Of a stretch of 64,000 nt of DNA, positions 1 to 11,420 are shown piece after piece; position 1 is the first letter of the stretch, and every line of letters begins with the position of its first letter. Below the pieces are notes generated by a model. That model saw only the letters and a list, made by a program, of their open reading frames with translations. It was not told where the DNA came from and did no database searches. The stretch lies in contig MCGE01000053.1 in the NCBI GenBank assembly GCA_002105175.1, forward strand, positions 62,001 to 126,000, given 5' to 3'. The position numbers and the translations under genes are program-made. Source of the stretch: Absidia repens (taxonomy: Eukaryota; Mucoromycota; Mucoromycetes; Mucorales; Cunninghamellaceae).

Positions 1-462
1 ATATTTGACTCACTTTTGAAAATAGGCACTGTTGGATACATGTACATATTAGTGGATGTAGAAGGGACGTTTGTTGCTCGAAATATTGGTCAGGTGATTA
101 TGCCTAGGACTCTGTTGAATCTCAAAGAATTTAAACGAACTCTGGACTTGCTATTTGCATTGAAGGTAAAAAAAAAAAAAAGAAAGAAAGAGGGGAGTCA
201 AAAAGAAGGGAGTCAATCATGATGAATATTGTTTTTACTCATAGTATTTTTATAATAGCGTTTTCTAGTGGACCTTGGTTATCAAATGGAATGTGCTCTT
301 CAAAAGTGTGAATCGGATGACCAACTACGACAGGTGAATTTTTTGGATGATGACAACGACACCAATGGGGATGATGATGGAACCAACCCAAAGCAGCGCA
401 TGGTATTCTTTACGCCTAGGAACAGCCGGATCAAGAAGATGAAGATTGATGGTCTGGACTGA
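1..462 (+). CDS. 3' end of an unrecognised spliced gene (partial)
   Basis: Open frame from base 1 to a good GT donor after 165 (exon encoding IFDSLLKIGTVG... ending DLLFALK). It is followed by an intron ending in TTTTCTAG at 268 and a second coding stretch up to the TGA at 460-462, with an acidic DDDNDTNGDDDG segment and a basic C-terminus. An AATAAA signal follows at about 539. The frame does not join cleanly across the most obvious donor and acceptor, so either the junction is misjudged or the copy is damaged. I do not recognise the family. The gene begins outside the window. Confidence 0.4.
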
Positions 463-979
463 ATGATTCTTTTCGTTTATATTTGTGTACATATGATATA
501 TAGTTATTATTATACCTCTTTTATTTGTCATTCCATTTAATAAAAATGCATTGTTTTACTCTTTATGACTTTTGGGATTAGGTGTTACATAGTTAGAATG
601 GAGTGAGATTGGTATATATACTGGGTATGGTATAATAGACAGAGCTAGGTACCAATTAGTTATTCTATTTATTGGCGGCTATAGAAAATACTGGGGCCCA
701 AATTGATCGCATGATCGCCAATTTTTTTTTTTTTTTTTACTTTAATTTGTCTCTTGATTCTTCTAATAAAGTTGCTACTTTTTTTATATCATTTGGATCT
801 GTAGGTCATTAGTGAAATGCATGTTTTTGTTTGGTACAGTATTGATATCTGCGATAATGATGAGGGTATTGTAGTTATGAACCTATCAGGAAACCTCCTG
901 TAGGTGTCGTACTTTTTGAAATTTGTGCACTTCAAAAAAAAAAAATCATGTCGCGGTTTGAAAAATAAAAAGTCGTAGT
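463..979. other. Gene-free stretch
   Basis: AT-rich sequence with the polyadenylation signal of the preceding gene and an 18-base T tract at 722-739. No coding signal was seen on either strand. Confidence 0.4.
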
Positions 980-1397
980 CGTCAAAAAAGGATGACACGC
1001 GGGAAAAGACCATGATTTCTGCAGGGACTTTTGCATGAATTTTGTTTTAAACACCGCCTCACCAAATACCATGTGCTAGGCGCACGGATAGTCTAGCACG
1101 GGTAACGGTGCCCAAAACTCTGAAGCGGTATTTTAAAATGGCATTTGTCCTTTGGCAATCATAACGAGAAGATTTTGATAATGGATGTTTCAAAAAAGTT
1201 ATCTGTAAAAATAAAATGGTATTGCCGATCTGGAGGTACGTCCTTTTTTTTTTTTTTGGCCTATGGAATGATAGAGAATAAACATAAACAGGCAGCTTGA
1301 CTATTCAATTATCTTTCAAATGACTAATTATGGCTCTCCAGGGTATTGAAGGTGTACAGAGCCATTCATTATACAACATGGACAATGCATGTTGTGC

Positions 1398-1435
<38 letters not shown>

Positions 1436-2165
1436 GTTCCACAGTGAAAATTGGCCGGGAATTTCGTCTTTTTTTTTTAATAATTTGATAAAATTAAGTA
1501 ACTTCAACCCGCTGCCGTTCCACATCAATTTTTTAAAATGAAAGATAATGAGAAAATAAACACTTTTTATATAGATAATTAGCCCGCTACTCCCCCACTC
1601 ATTTTTAGTATACTGCCGAGAAAGTTCTCCTCACCAAACTATAAAAACATAGACTAACAATTCCCATTTGCCCCATGACATTGTTATGGGAGCCCTAAAT
1701 ATTGGCATGCACAGTAAAAACGATCAAATTATTTTATAGGAGTGACCCACGTCACCAACACACATCAAAAAGTCACTACAGACATCTATTGGAGGTAGCA
1801 CGAGAAGACTACTGTGAGATTTGAAAAATGGTAAAAACTAATCCAAAGAGACGGTGGTGGTAAAAACGGGATGTATTGCTCAACACTTGGGAATGACCAT
1901 TGGGACATACTTTTCATTGGAGCATGTAAAATATATTCATGTTTTATTCAAATGCATAGACAAACTATGGATGAACTAACACTAAATTAAGCTAATAGAG
2001 GCTGTAGCTTCTAAATTCAAAATGAAAGGGTTTCCCCATGCATCATTTCATCCCTGATCTGAAAACACTTCTAAACTAGTCCTGAGAGTGACCCAAGTCC
2101 ACTAATATCCCAAAAAGGTTGTAATGATGAAGGAAAAAAGAAAAGGAAAAGAAAGAGAGTGAAGT
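980..2165 (+). repeat. Dispersed repeat AB, copy 1 (near full length)
   Basis: Part A (about 980-1399) runs from GATGACACGCGGGAAAAG through TATGGCTCTCCAGGGTATTG to CATGGACAATGCATGTTGTG and then a ~32-base A tract. A ~600-base middle part follows. Part B (about 1940-2130) contains AAATGAAAGGGTTTCCCCAT. The same order recurs near 11.1-12.1 kb (+), 21.3-22.1 kb (-) and 28.6-29.6 kb (-). No protein is encoded and I cannot assign it to a transposon class. Confidence 0.7.
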
Positions 2166-2619
2166 AAAAAAAAAAAAAAAAAAAAAAACTGCGAGAAATC
2201 AATAAATAAAGAATCCACGTGGGCGGGAATTAAAATATTCATAACGCCAGGAGTTTTTTCTTGTTAAAAAAACTTTTGACCTCATTATACTGTACAGTGC
2301 TGTAGAGCCATCCATCGTAGAATAGTGTGTGTCAGCCACCAAAAAAAAAAAAAAAAAAAAAAAAAAAGATAGCTTATCCTCTCTGATTAAAGTCAATATC
2401 TTTAATTATCCTATATGATATCAACTAAATCGAATGTTGATGATAGGAAACAATAATGGTACAGTAACGCATGATAGATATAAATGATTGAACATTAATT
2501 ATACATATCATCAAGCCAAGTTATGAAACAATAATTGGTTGCTTTCCAAGTATGTATGTAGCTGTTTATTAAGTTAATCACCGTAAAAAATATTTAATCG
2601 ATAGCACATCTTGGGTATT

Positions 2620-4925
2620 TTAGTAGATATTAAAAAACGTAACAAGAAGTTTAGCATTGAAATAGTTTTCGGTGCAGTCGCTGTCGCTGTCGTTGTCGAT
2701 GTAGTCGATGTCGTTGTCTCTGACGATGTCGAAGTCGTCGTCGCCATGGCATATCACATGATGCCTCATCCCGTAGGTTATTCCAGGCATCAGAATCCAT
2801 TTGTTTCTAACAAAACATCCGATCAAAGTGATGTGATCCCTAAAGACCGCTCCAGAGCGTGGGATAGAAACAATGTCAAAAGCACGCTGAGAAGCATCAT
2901 CCTCATCATCATCAGCATGGAGGCCAAGGCTTTTAAAAAGTGGCAACTCGTTGCGTATGGGTCTATAAAATTCGGTGATTTTTCCCACATAATATTCTTT
3001 TGGTTTCAAACGTAAATAATGTTGGTGCGAGTCAACACCGTCCTCTTCATCGTCATCGTCATCATCATCATTATTGTCATCACTATCATTGTTGCAATTG
3101 TTGTTGTTGATTTGTTTGTGATGATGATAAAGCATAATGATGGATGGATCTTTTACGTCGAAATTCGAAAAATTATTGATTTGACGCGCAAGGGTGGATG
3201 TCGAAGATAAAGTCGATGTTGCAAAGGTTGGTAAAACACCGCCATACATCGCCCTCTTATCACCGGACCAAAATAGCAGTGCTAATTTATCATTTGTGTG
3301 CATGATTTCGTAGAGTTTCAATTTCACGGATATCATAGTGTTGATTTTCCAATGCGACACCTCCAGTTTTCTATCTTGATATGGTGAAAATGGCAAAATA
3401 CTGTAAAATCGATCCTCTAATGGATTTTAAAATAAATATAAAAAAAAGGAATGTAAAATCATATTTTTTTTTTCCAAAATTAAGACGGGGTAATGTTCGT
3501 TGTTTGTTTGTTTCAACGTACCATTTTTACTGGCTTTGGAAATCAGAATGTTCTGCAGAAACGTTTGTCGACTGAGTTGACTGTTTAAAATATAATGGAA
3601 TTGGATGTACACTGGGTTGGAAGTTCTTGTTCTCGTGTGTCGTGTTATAATTTCGTCTTTGTAGTAATCAACATTCATATCTATGTCCGAAGGATCGTTA
3701 AAATCAAATTTGAAGAAGGTGAATTTTTCGCCGCCCTCCATGTCATTATACGTCTTAGGTGCATCATAATCAAGAGCCAATTGAGTAAACCAATATTTGA
3801 GGTTGTTTTTCTTTTTGGCGATATTGAATTCACTGATCACCCACACACGCGTAGACCAATCCTTGATGAGCCCCACCAAAAATTCCATCGATCGTCGAAT
3901 ACTGTTGCTTCTTTGAAGGATCTTGGATTTCCATTGAGAGTCAAGGAATTGATTCTGTTCGGCATATGTTAGATTGAAATCATATGAATGAACCACGTCT
4001 AGAGGACAGATCTTTTCGTCACACCGATGTAATTCTCCATTCGAATTCTTGCTGTTTCCTTTTATCCCAGTTTTCCAATGTTGACCACGCTCTTGATTCA
4101 TGGTGGTTTCGCAGAGATGATCGAGGGCTAGCACAGGACAATACAGATAAGAATATTTGTTGTATTTCATCAAACCATATGCAAAATGACTCGTGTTTTG
4201 AAGCAGTAATTGTCTTAATGCAGGAGGATCTTTTGGTACTTTGGCATCATCGAGGAATGATTCGTCCAGGGCGTCGAGTTGGGACGCATGTCCGTGAAGA
4301 AGGTGATAAAGATCCAGACAGAATTCGATGGAGCCCTCGATGGTGTCGGCATTTTTGAACGATATGCCTTTCAGGTAAGTCACATGAAGATCGGGTACTG
4401 CTAATATATATGTGGCGCGATCGTAGATATTGCTCATTTGGTGAATGGTTGCTTTTCGTTTTGCCGGGCTTTGATCCACACAGATAGCATCCACCCATAC
4501 ATAATTGATATCCTTTGTGTCCGATTCGATGGTCATCATTTCGCAAAGCTGATAAAAGTCACGTAAATCAAACGAAGTGATGGTTGCCGTGTAACCAACA
4601 CCAGTGTCGATAGACGTCTCGTGTAATTCGCCCCAACGGTAAGATAAAGCAACAAATTTCAAATCGTTTTCTTCGAGTGGCTTTTTAACACAGTGGATCA
4701 CATTGTCTTTAGCGGCCTTTTTAATGTCGACAAGAACCATTTGAAATGGCTTTTTTTGCCGTGGCTTGGTGTCTTTGAGTGATAAGTCTATAAAAAATAA
4801 AATAAAATAAAAACGTCATATCAGTCAATATGAGGTTGGTATAGAAAGGATCTAGTTAACAGAAATGTACGCTGTTTTTTGATATTACCTTGACCGAGTT
4901 TATCCGCTGTTTCGTCGATCGTCAT
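2620..4925 (-). CDS. HET-domain protein, subfamily I, copy 1 (intact)
   Basis: Join of 4889-4925, 3522-4787 and 2620-3416 (37+1266+797 nt) gives 699 residues with no stop. Exon 1 encodes MTIDETADKLGQ; both introns are phase 1 with GT..AG ends. HET blocks seen: FVALSYRWGE (57-66), YVWVDAICVDQ (108-118), then KATIHQMSNIYDRATYILAV, and RVWVISEFNIAKKK (about 325-338), which corresponds to the R-x-W-x-x-x-E block of known HET domains. Exon 3 has LEVSHWKINTM, an Asn/Asp-rich linker, LRLKPKEYYV and a C-terminus VTFFNIY instead of the usual FFDIY. HET proteins of other fungi trigger incompatibility cell death; that role here is inferred. The gene is head-to-head with the copy at 7.1 kb. A polyadenylation signal lies near 2570. 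Confidence 0.85.
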
Positions 4926-4997
4926 GATGTAGTTGAACGAAAAAAAAAAGAGAGAGAAGGAAAAGGAGGGAGACAAATAATTGACAGAATGAATGAT

Positions 4998-5014
4998 AAT
5001 GGCTCGGGGCACGT
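4998..5014 (-). promoter_or_regulatory. Conserved upstream motif CGTGCCCCGAGCCATT
   Basis: The motif lies about 75 bases before the ATG of the 2.6-4.9 kb gene, preceded by TTCGCCCG-like sequence. It is present upstream of every intact family member in both subfamilies, which suggests a shared core promoter or regulator site. Confidence 0.5.
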
Positions 5015-5334
5015 ATATGCGGGCGAACATAGCAAAATGGCGCTTCACTGTAACACAAACGCTCAATGAGATGCGCCAACTTTGTTTCAAATCAATGGGT
5101 GAAAGAGCAATACAGGTAGCTCTTTTTTATTCCCCAACGATCATAGTATAAGTAACAGTAAGAAGCTTAAATGAATAGTAGTTTATATAACAGTGGCAGA
5201 ATCTCTCGTTCTCTGTTATTATAGCATACCCCCTTGATGACGTTTGGTTCCTGCATTTATTTTCATGGCACATTTCATTTATATCCGTCATCAGTGAACT
5301 TTAATTCTTTACAATTTCAGAAACTCAAATCCCG

Positions 5335-5370
<36 letters not shown>

Positions 5371-5373
<3 letters not shown>

Positions 5374-6273
5374 ATGCTCTCTCCCTCTTGATGCTTTTTT
5401 TCTTCCTTCACCATTTTGGACTTCTTCAGATTATGGTGATCTTAGATCAGTGTTAGGACTAGTTTAGAAGTGTTTTCAGCTCAGGGATGACAACGTGCAT
5501 GGGGAAACTCTTTCATTTTGGTTCTAGGATCTACAATCACCCCCCCCCCATTAAATGACTTCATTAGATCAGTATTAGTCTTATTTTGTCCATAGTTTGT
5601 GTATCTACCTCTAAATAAAGAAATGACTGTTTTTATATATTTCAATGAAAAATGTCCCATTCGTTTCTTTCTCATGTCTTGTATACAAGAGATCCCTTTT
5701 TACCATCACTTCCCACTCCCCCCTCTTGGATAAGTATTGACCGGTGTTATGCTTCTTTAAAAGTTCCCCATTTGCAATTATTTCTCTTGTCTTGTACAAT
5801 ATATCGGCCCCCATTTCACAATTGCTCCCTTTACTTCGATCTGAGCATTCTTCAATCTCATTACTCTCCCCCCTGAATTCTCCAATAGATTCTTCCATCT
5901 CATCCTCTTTTTACAATGAATCCCTTTCTGTCTTTAGTTTTAGTATCTACCAATATACATTAATAAAAGGTGTCTTTTTTAAATACCACCCTTTTTTGAT
6001 AACAAACAACTATCTCTATTGTAGCTGTGTTTTGTGATTTGTCTTTCCTACGCTTAAAGTCACCCCATTTTTCCTCCGCAACCAGATTTAAACTATTTTA
6101 CTAGCAATGATATTCATATTCTTACTCTACCAATCATATATAAATGTGGCTCTAGGGTTCATGTTGTGCGTGTATATGTCATTGTTATAAAACATATATT
6201 GCACTCATTCCCTGATTCCCTAACATGTAAATATATATTCCATACTTTTACGAGTGTCAGTCAGATCACATAC

Positions 6274-6320
<47 letters not shown>

Positions 6321-6700
6321 GATCATTCAGGATTACTTTATCCTCATGATGAACGACATCCTATTAAATGCCGCTTGCTATATCAATATGGGGGAGAAAC
6401 TATGATACAACCAGGTGTAAACGTCAACACAGAAAAAAAAACCCCAAAAAAGAGCGTCCTTGACTTTTTAGGGACCAAAGCCTAGCCTTATCCTCTAGAC
6501 CTGCATGTAGTACAGTCCGTTCCCTACATAACAAGTGTCGGATAGTGGCGGCAGCTATCAAAATCTCTCACAAAAATAAAAAAAAAAAAAAAAAAGCGAC
6601 AGGTTGATCAAAAAGTTCCAGGCATCCTTTCATTTCTTACAGGTACGACACCGATTTCAAAATGTTGCGACAAGCAATCCTGGAAACTCTGTATATACAT
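5371..6700. other. Head-to-head spacer of pair 1 with repeat part B
   Basis: Part B of the AB repeat lies at about 5371-5640 in minus orientation, with core GCATGGGGAAAC near 5498. Pyrimidine-rich sequence follows, then a (TA)n microsatellite at about 6273-6314. Short open frames here are composed of simple sequence and are not supported as genes. Confidence 0.5.
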
Positions 6701-7019
6701 TTTTCATTTTCCGGGCATCATGGAGTTTCAAATTTAGTGGCGATATATAATAGTTAGACGACTCGACACTACTTTATAACGCCATGATCCATTGAAGTTC
6801 TCACCGTTGCATAAATGATCTCCGTTGGCGTATAAACAGCAGCAATCCATCCATCCCAAATGGCTGAAAAGGAGGGGAGGGAGAGACTAAGAGCTTTGTC
6901 GAACGGTTCGGATTCGAAACAAAGATGTGGTATGTCAATGAGGTTGTGTGTTACAAACATATAACCGTACCTTGTTGCGTGTTTTGCTGAAATTTTTTTA
7001 AAAAACGCAAATAGATAGA

Positions 7020-7033
7020 TGCCCCGAGCCATT
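7020..7033 (+). promoter_or_regulatory. Conserved upstream motif TGCCCCGAGCCATT
   Basis: Exact match to the family motif about 65 bases before the ATG at 7096. It is followed by a pyrimidine-rich leader, as in the other copies. Confidence 0.5.
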
Positions 7034-7095
7034 TCATTCAGTCAATCATTGGTCACCTTCCTTTCTTTTTCTTCTTTTCCTGTTTTCTCAACAAC

Positions 7096-9360
7096 ATGAC
7101 GAACGATGAACCAGTAGATGAGCTCGGTAAAGGTAATTATCAAACACTGCGTCATTTTGATGGTTCATATAGTATCTTTTTAAAACCAACTAATGCTGAC
7201 GTATATGACTGTCTCTTTTACATAATTATTATAGACTTATCGCTCAAGGACACCCCCCAACAGCAGAAAACCCCATTTCAAGTTGTTCTTGTCGACATTG
7301 AAAAGGCCGCTCATGATAAAATAATCCACTGTGTTAAAAAGCCACTCGACGCACCAGAGTTAAAATTCGTTGCCTTGTCTTACCGTTGGGGCGAGTTACA
7401 CGAGACGCTAATCGACACTGGCGTTGGCTACACAGCATCAATCACGTCGTTTGCGTTGGATGATTTTTATAAGCTTTGCTATACGATGACCTTGGAATCG
7501 GATTTGCAACACATCAAGTATGTGTGGGTAGATGCCATCTGTGTGGATCAACAGCATCGGGGCAGGCGAAAAGCCACCATCTATCAAATGAGCAACATCT
7601 ACAGTCGCGCCACGTATATTTTAGCTGTACCTGATCTTCATCTGACTTACTTGAGGCGTGCCTCACTAAAAAATAATGACACCATTCAGGGCTCCAAAAA
7701 TTACTATGTGGACATTTATCATCTTCTTCACGGAAACATCTCCAAACTAGATGCTCTGGAAGAAGCATTCCTAGATAAAGCCAACGTACCAAGGGATCCT
7801 CCTGAAGCAAGATACTTACTGCTTCATTACACAGATCATTTTGCATCTAGCTTTACGAAATACCGAAAACATCATGATCAGTATTGTCCTATGCTAGCTC
7901 TTGATCATCTCGGTGTGACCAGTGACATTCAACCCCGCAGTTGGAAAAATTTGATAAGACACGGCAAGAAGTCCATTGGCGATGGATCACATCAGTGTCA
8001 TGAAACAGTTTGTCCCTTAACATTGTTTGAGGAAGATGTGGACATACGACCTTTTGGCGAAACAACACGATTCGACAATTCAAAATGGAAATCAAAGATC
8101 ATTGAAAGAAGCACCAGTATACGACAATCGATGGAATTTTTCACGGATCTCATCAAGGATTGGTCTTCACGTGTGTGGGTGATCAGTGAATTCAACATTG
8201 CCAAAAAGAAAAACAATCTCAAATATTGGTTTATTCAATTGGGACTTTATATTTACGATTTTGCCGTCTTTAAAGAAAGAAGAAAGAAAGACGAGATTAC
8301 TTTTTTCAAATTTGACTTTGATGCACCTTCCTTTTCGGATACCATTTTGAATTTGCCTTATTACGCAAATGAAAAAAAATCAAATACCACAAGGTCCGGA
8401 TCTAGCAACCCAGTTTATATACAGTTCCATTATACGATGATCCTTCAACTTGCTCAACAAACCTTTTTGCAGATGGTTCTGGGTTCCAAAGCCAGTAGAA
8501 ATGGTAACAATTCGAACAAATACGCGACGTTGGACTATTTAGAAAAATGATTCCAACTTTTTTTTTCTTTTTTTTTTTTTTTTGGAATAGAGGATCGATT
8601 TTACAGTACTTTACCCTTGTCAAGGTATGCTGACAAAAAAAGCGAAGTGTCCCATTGGAAAATCAACAGTATGTTATCCGTCAAATTAAAATTATTTGAA
8701 ATGATGAACACCAAAGACAAATTGACCCTACTCTTTTGGTCCACCGCTAAAGACGCCATCAAAAATCAAGTTTTCCCAACATTTGCAACATTCACTTTAC
8801 CTTTGGAATTTGATATGGAGAATTTTATAAATGGAATGGGTTATGATGCTTTTAATTTTGACTTGGATGATTCATCTACCGTCATACTCCATCAGCGGTA
8901 ACAAATAAACAACACCAACAATAGCCACAGTAATGATGATGATGATGATGATGATAATGATAATGATAAAAACAGCGGTAATGGTGGAGAATCAATCCAA
9001 TACTCCTTAGCTATTAAACCGAAGGAATATCATGTGCTAAAATATAACTATCGCAATGATTCCACCTTGAACTTGCTTACGAAGAGTAGATCGCTTCTTC
9101 ACAGCCTTGGCGTCAATGATGTTTCAACGCTCACTCTTGATATTGTGTTTATTTATGCTTTTCCGCTAAATGGACGTAATTCAATAGACGAGAGGGATTA
9201 CATTAAGCTGCCTGTTCTCATTTTGGTTGGATGTTTTGCTAAAAACAAATGGCTTATACCTTGTTACCCCGTTTACAGATTTTTAGGCCATGGAAATCTT
9301 CAGTTGTACAATAACGACGGCCAAGATAACAAGCCTATGGTTATTTTTGATATCTACTAA
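7096..9360 (+). pseudogene. HET-domain protein, subfamily II, copy 1, with premature stop in exon 3
   Basis: Join of 7096-7132, 7235-8503 and 8591-9360 keeps one frame of 692 codons, broken only by a TAA at 8899-8901. That stop falls where relatives have the HHHKQTNNN stretch, so a single substitution explains it. Translation would stop after 538 residues, keeping the HET domain (FVALSYRWGE, YVWVDAICVDQ, RVWVISEFNIAKKK) but losing the Asp-rich linker, IKPKEYHV, LVGCFAKNKW and the terminal VIFDIY. Exon 1 reads MTNDEPVDELGK. The open frame happens to run through intron 1, but the GT donor at 7133 and ATAG at 7234 match the other genes. A 27-base GT..AG intron spanning the stop is conceivable but shorter than I would expect. 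The truncated protein may still be made. Confidence 0.75.
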
Positions 9361-11079
9361 ATCATGTATTCCATTATTTATTTTTGTATGATTAAATCCA
9401 TTCAATAAATAATCACTTCCACTATGCCTTTATATAGTTTATCATCACTGTGTCATACTATGTATTAACATTCAGTTTATTTGGTATAGGATAATATAAG
9501 ATATGTAGTCTACTAAGAGAGGGTATACTACTCCACGGCGGGTGAAAAAGTGTTATTTGTACATGAGCTAAACTATAATAAGTCGAATTGGTTTTGGTAT
9601 GGTAGGGTCCAAATTGAAAAAAAAAAAAAAAAAAATACTCACAAAGACAATGCGTGTATTTTGAATCCCGCACATGTGAAATTTTTGTTTTCACTCAGTT
9701 CCATTTCTTTTTCTTTTACTTCTTCTTTTTTTTGTTCACCATTCGAATCACATGGAAATGGTGATTATATTTCATTAGTGTCAGGATTAGTTTCTAAGGG
9801 GTTTCAGAACAGGGATTACAAGATGCATGGGGAAACCCTTTCATCTTGGATTCAGGATTTTTCACCATCAGTAGTTGACTTTCTGAATACCTTCATTAGC
9901 TTAGTTTAGTGATAGTATGTCAACAGTTTAAATCTATATTTGAATAAAATATGTATCTTTTTTAGCCTGCTTCAATGTGAAAGTGTCCCATTAGTCTATC
10001 TTTTGTCTTGAGCAATAGATACTAGGTCACTCCTAATGTTATTTTGTTTTGCTTCTATAACACATATGTCTTTAGTATTTACCATGTCTTGTATAATATA
10101 TTAGCTCACACTTGACAAGTAGCGCACTCCAGATTAGCGGTGCACCATTCTTCATATCTCACATTAGTCTCTCCCTAATGCTTCCTCCATGAGATCCTTC
10201 CTCCACATCCCTTGTCACCATGTATCCTTTCGTCAACAGTTTCTAGTATCCACATATATGCTTCAGCAAAAATTTGTCTTTTTTTTTTTTTTGACTAAAT
10301 GTTTCCAAGATCCCGTTTTGATAATAAAACAAATATCTCTATTTGCCTTGAATGGTTCGCACATCGTTGTCTTACCTTTCCAGCGTTTAAGATTGCCGAA
10401 CGCCACTGTGTCTAGTAGCTAGATAAATCTTTGATCTTGTAATTCGTCGACAATGGTTTTTGGTATTTTTTTAAGTATTCTGCAAATAGGAATATCCCAT
10501 TCTTCGATTTTTAAAGTTTCAATAGCTTCTAAAACCACGTCTACGTGGGACATAGTTGTCTGTTGCTTAGCAAAAGAGAAAAGTTCTGCAAAATCAAAGG
10601 TTAAAAAAGGTTTCAACTAAATAAATATAGCTCTGATTGAACGCTGTTGCAAACAATAGTTTTTTGGGGGGGTAGCGCTTTAGTTGATTGTAATGGTGCT
10701 CTTTTTCCTTTTTTCATTTTTTAACCACATATTTTGAATATCTACTTTGACTTTTCACCGTTGCTCACAGTCTCTTTTCACTGTAACGGTTTCTTCTAGT
10801 ATATTGATACAATGTCTCCTGCTTTTTACTAGTACATAGGAGTTTCTCTCTATATCCCATCTAATATGGGGTATAGAATGTCTCGCTAGCTTCTTTAAAC
10901 TTTAGGAGAAGCCTCTCTATCTACCTATCTAGTTGATTTAACTGTCATTTTTCTTCTTTGTTTCCATTTTTTAAGTGCCATTATGTGATATAAAAAATGA
11001 TGAGAAGGAAAGGATAAAAGGCATACAATAAGAGTGGATGGGCTGCATACAAAATAGTTAATAAGGGGCATAAGAGGGA
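9361..11079. other. Intergenic, mostly non-coding, with repeat part B
   Basis: AATAAA lies just after the stop codon near 9402. Part B of the repeat is at about 9690-9970 (minus orientation, core ATGCATGGGGAAACCC near 9822). The rest is AT-rich with T tracts. The only coding-like stretch is the short minus-strand one at 10419-10616. Confidence 0.5.
10419..10616 (-). CDS. Short unrecognised coding-like stretch
   Basis: A 65-residue frame whose last part (MSHVDVVLEAIETLKIEEW..., ending DELQDQRFI) has normal amino-acid composition and no simple repeats, unlike the surrounding sequence. It may be an exon preceded by an intron ending in AG near 10590, or a fragment of a mobile element gene. No function can be suggested. 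Confidence 0.2.
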   Translation of the reverse strand: MKPFLTFDFAELFSFAKQQTTMSHVDVVLEAIETLKIEEWDIPICRILKKIPKTIVDELQDQRFI

Positions 11080-11387
11080 GAATGCTAGGCGCAATGATAG
11101 CGGGTACCTAAATTTCTGAAGCCGTATTTCAAATTGCCATTTACCTGGGCAATCATGGCGAGAAGATTTTGATGATGGATGTTCCAAAGGTGATATGTAA
11201 AGTAAAATGGTATTCGCGATCTGGAGGTATGTCAATTTCTTTATTTTATTTTTTTTGGCCTATGGAATGATAGACGATAAACATAAACAGGGAACTCGAC
11301 CATTTTTTACCTTTGAAGTGGTGAATTATTGCTCTCTAGGGTATAGAAGGTGCATAGAGTCATTATATAGCATGGGCAATGCATGGT

Positions 11388-11420
<33 letters not shown>

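Larger units (their letters stand above)
2340..5370 (-). repeat. Subfamily I gene cassette bounded by A/T tracts
   Basis: The unit runs from a 27-base A tract (2341-2367, on the 3' side of the gene) to a 29-base T tract (5341-5369, on the promoter side). Inside each tract the sequence matches the other subfamily I units (ATAGCTTATCC at one edge, CAAATCCCGC at the other). The sequence outside the gene's 3' side here, GTGTGTCAGCCACC, is shared only with the unit at 52.5-55.5 kb. Confidence 0.55.

Noticed and set aside
1980..2050. Hammerhead-type ribozyme in repeat B
   Set aside because: The region has GATGA and GAAA but not the CTGATGA core with the required stems on either strand.
2611..3015. 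Plus-strand open frame of 134 codons opposite exon 3 of the 2.6-kb gene
   Set aside because: It is the antisense of the conserved minus-strand exon; similar mirror frames appear opposite every family member.
3595..4358. Plus-strand open frames opposite the HET exon
   Set aside because: Their apparent conservation between copies is explained by the coding constraint on the minus strand.
6890..6925. tRNA-like GGTTCGGATTCGAA sequence
   Set aside because: No acceptor stem or A-box at the right distance; it lies in the promoter region of the 7.1-kb gene, with a weaker match at 29.8 kb.
7133..7234. Retained coding sequence between exons 1 and 2 of the 7.1-kb gene, as the frame stays open
   Set aside because: All relatives have a GT..AG intron at the same place and phase, and the intervening residues match nothing in them.
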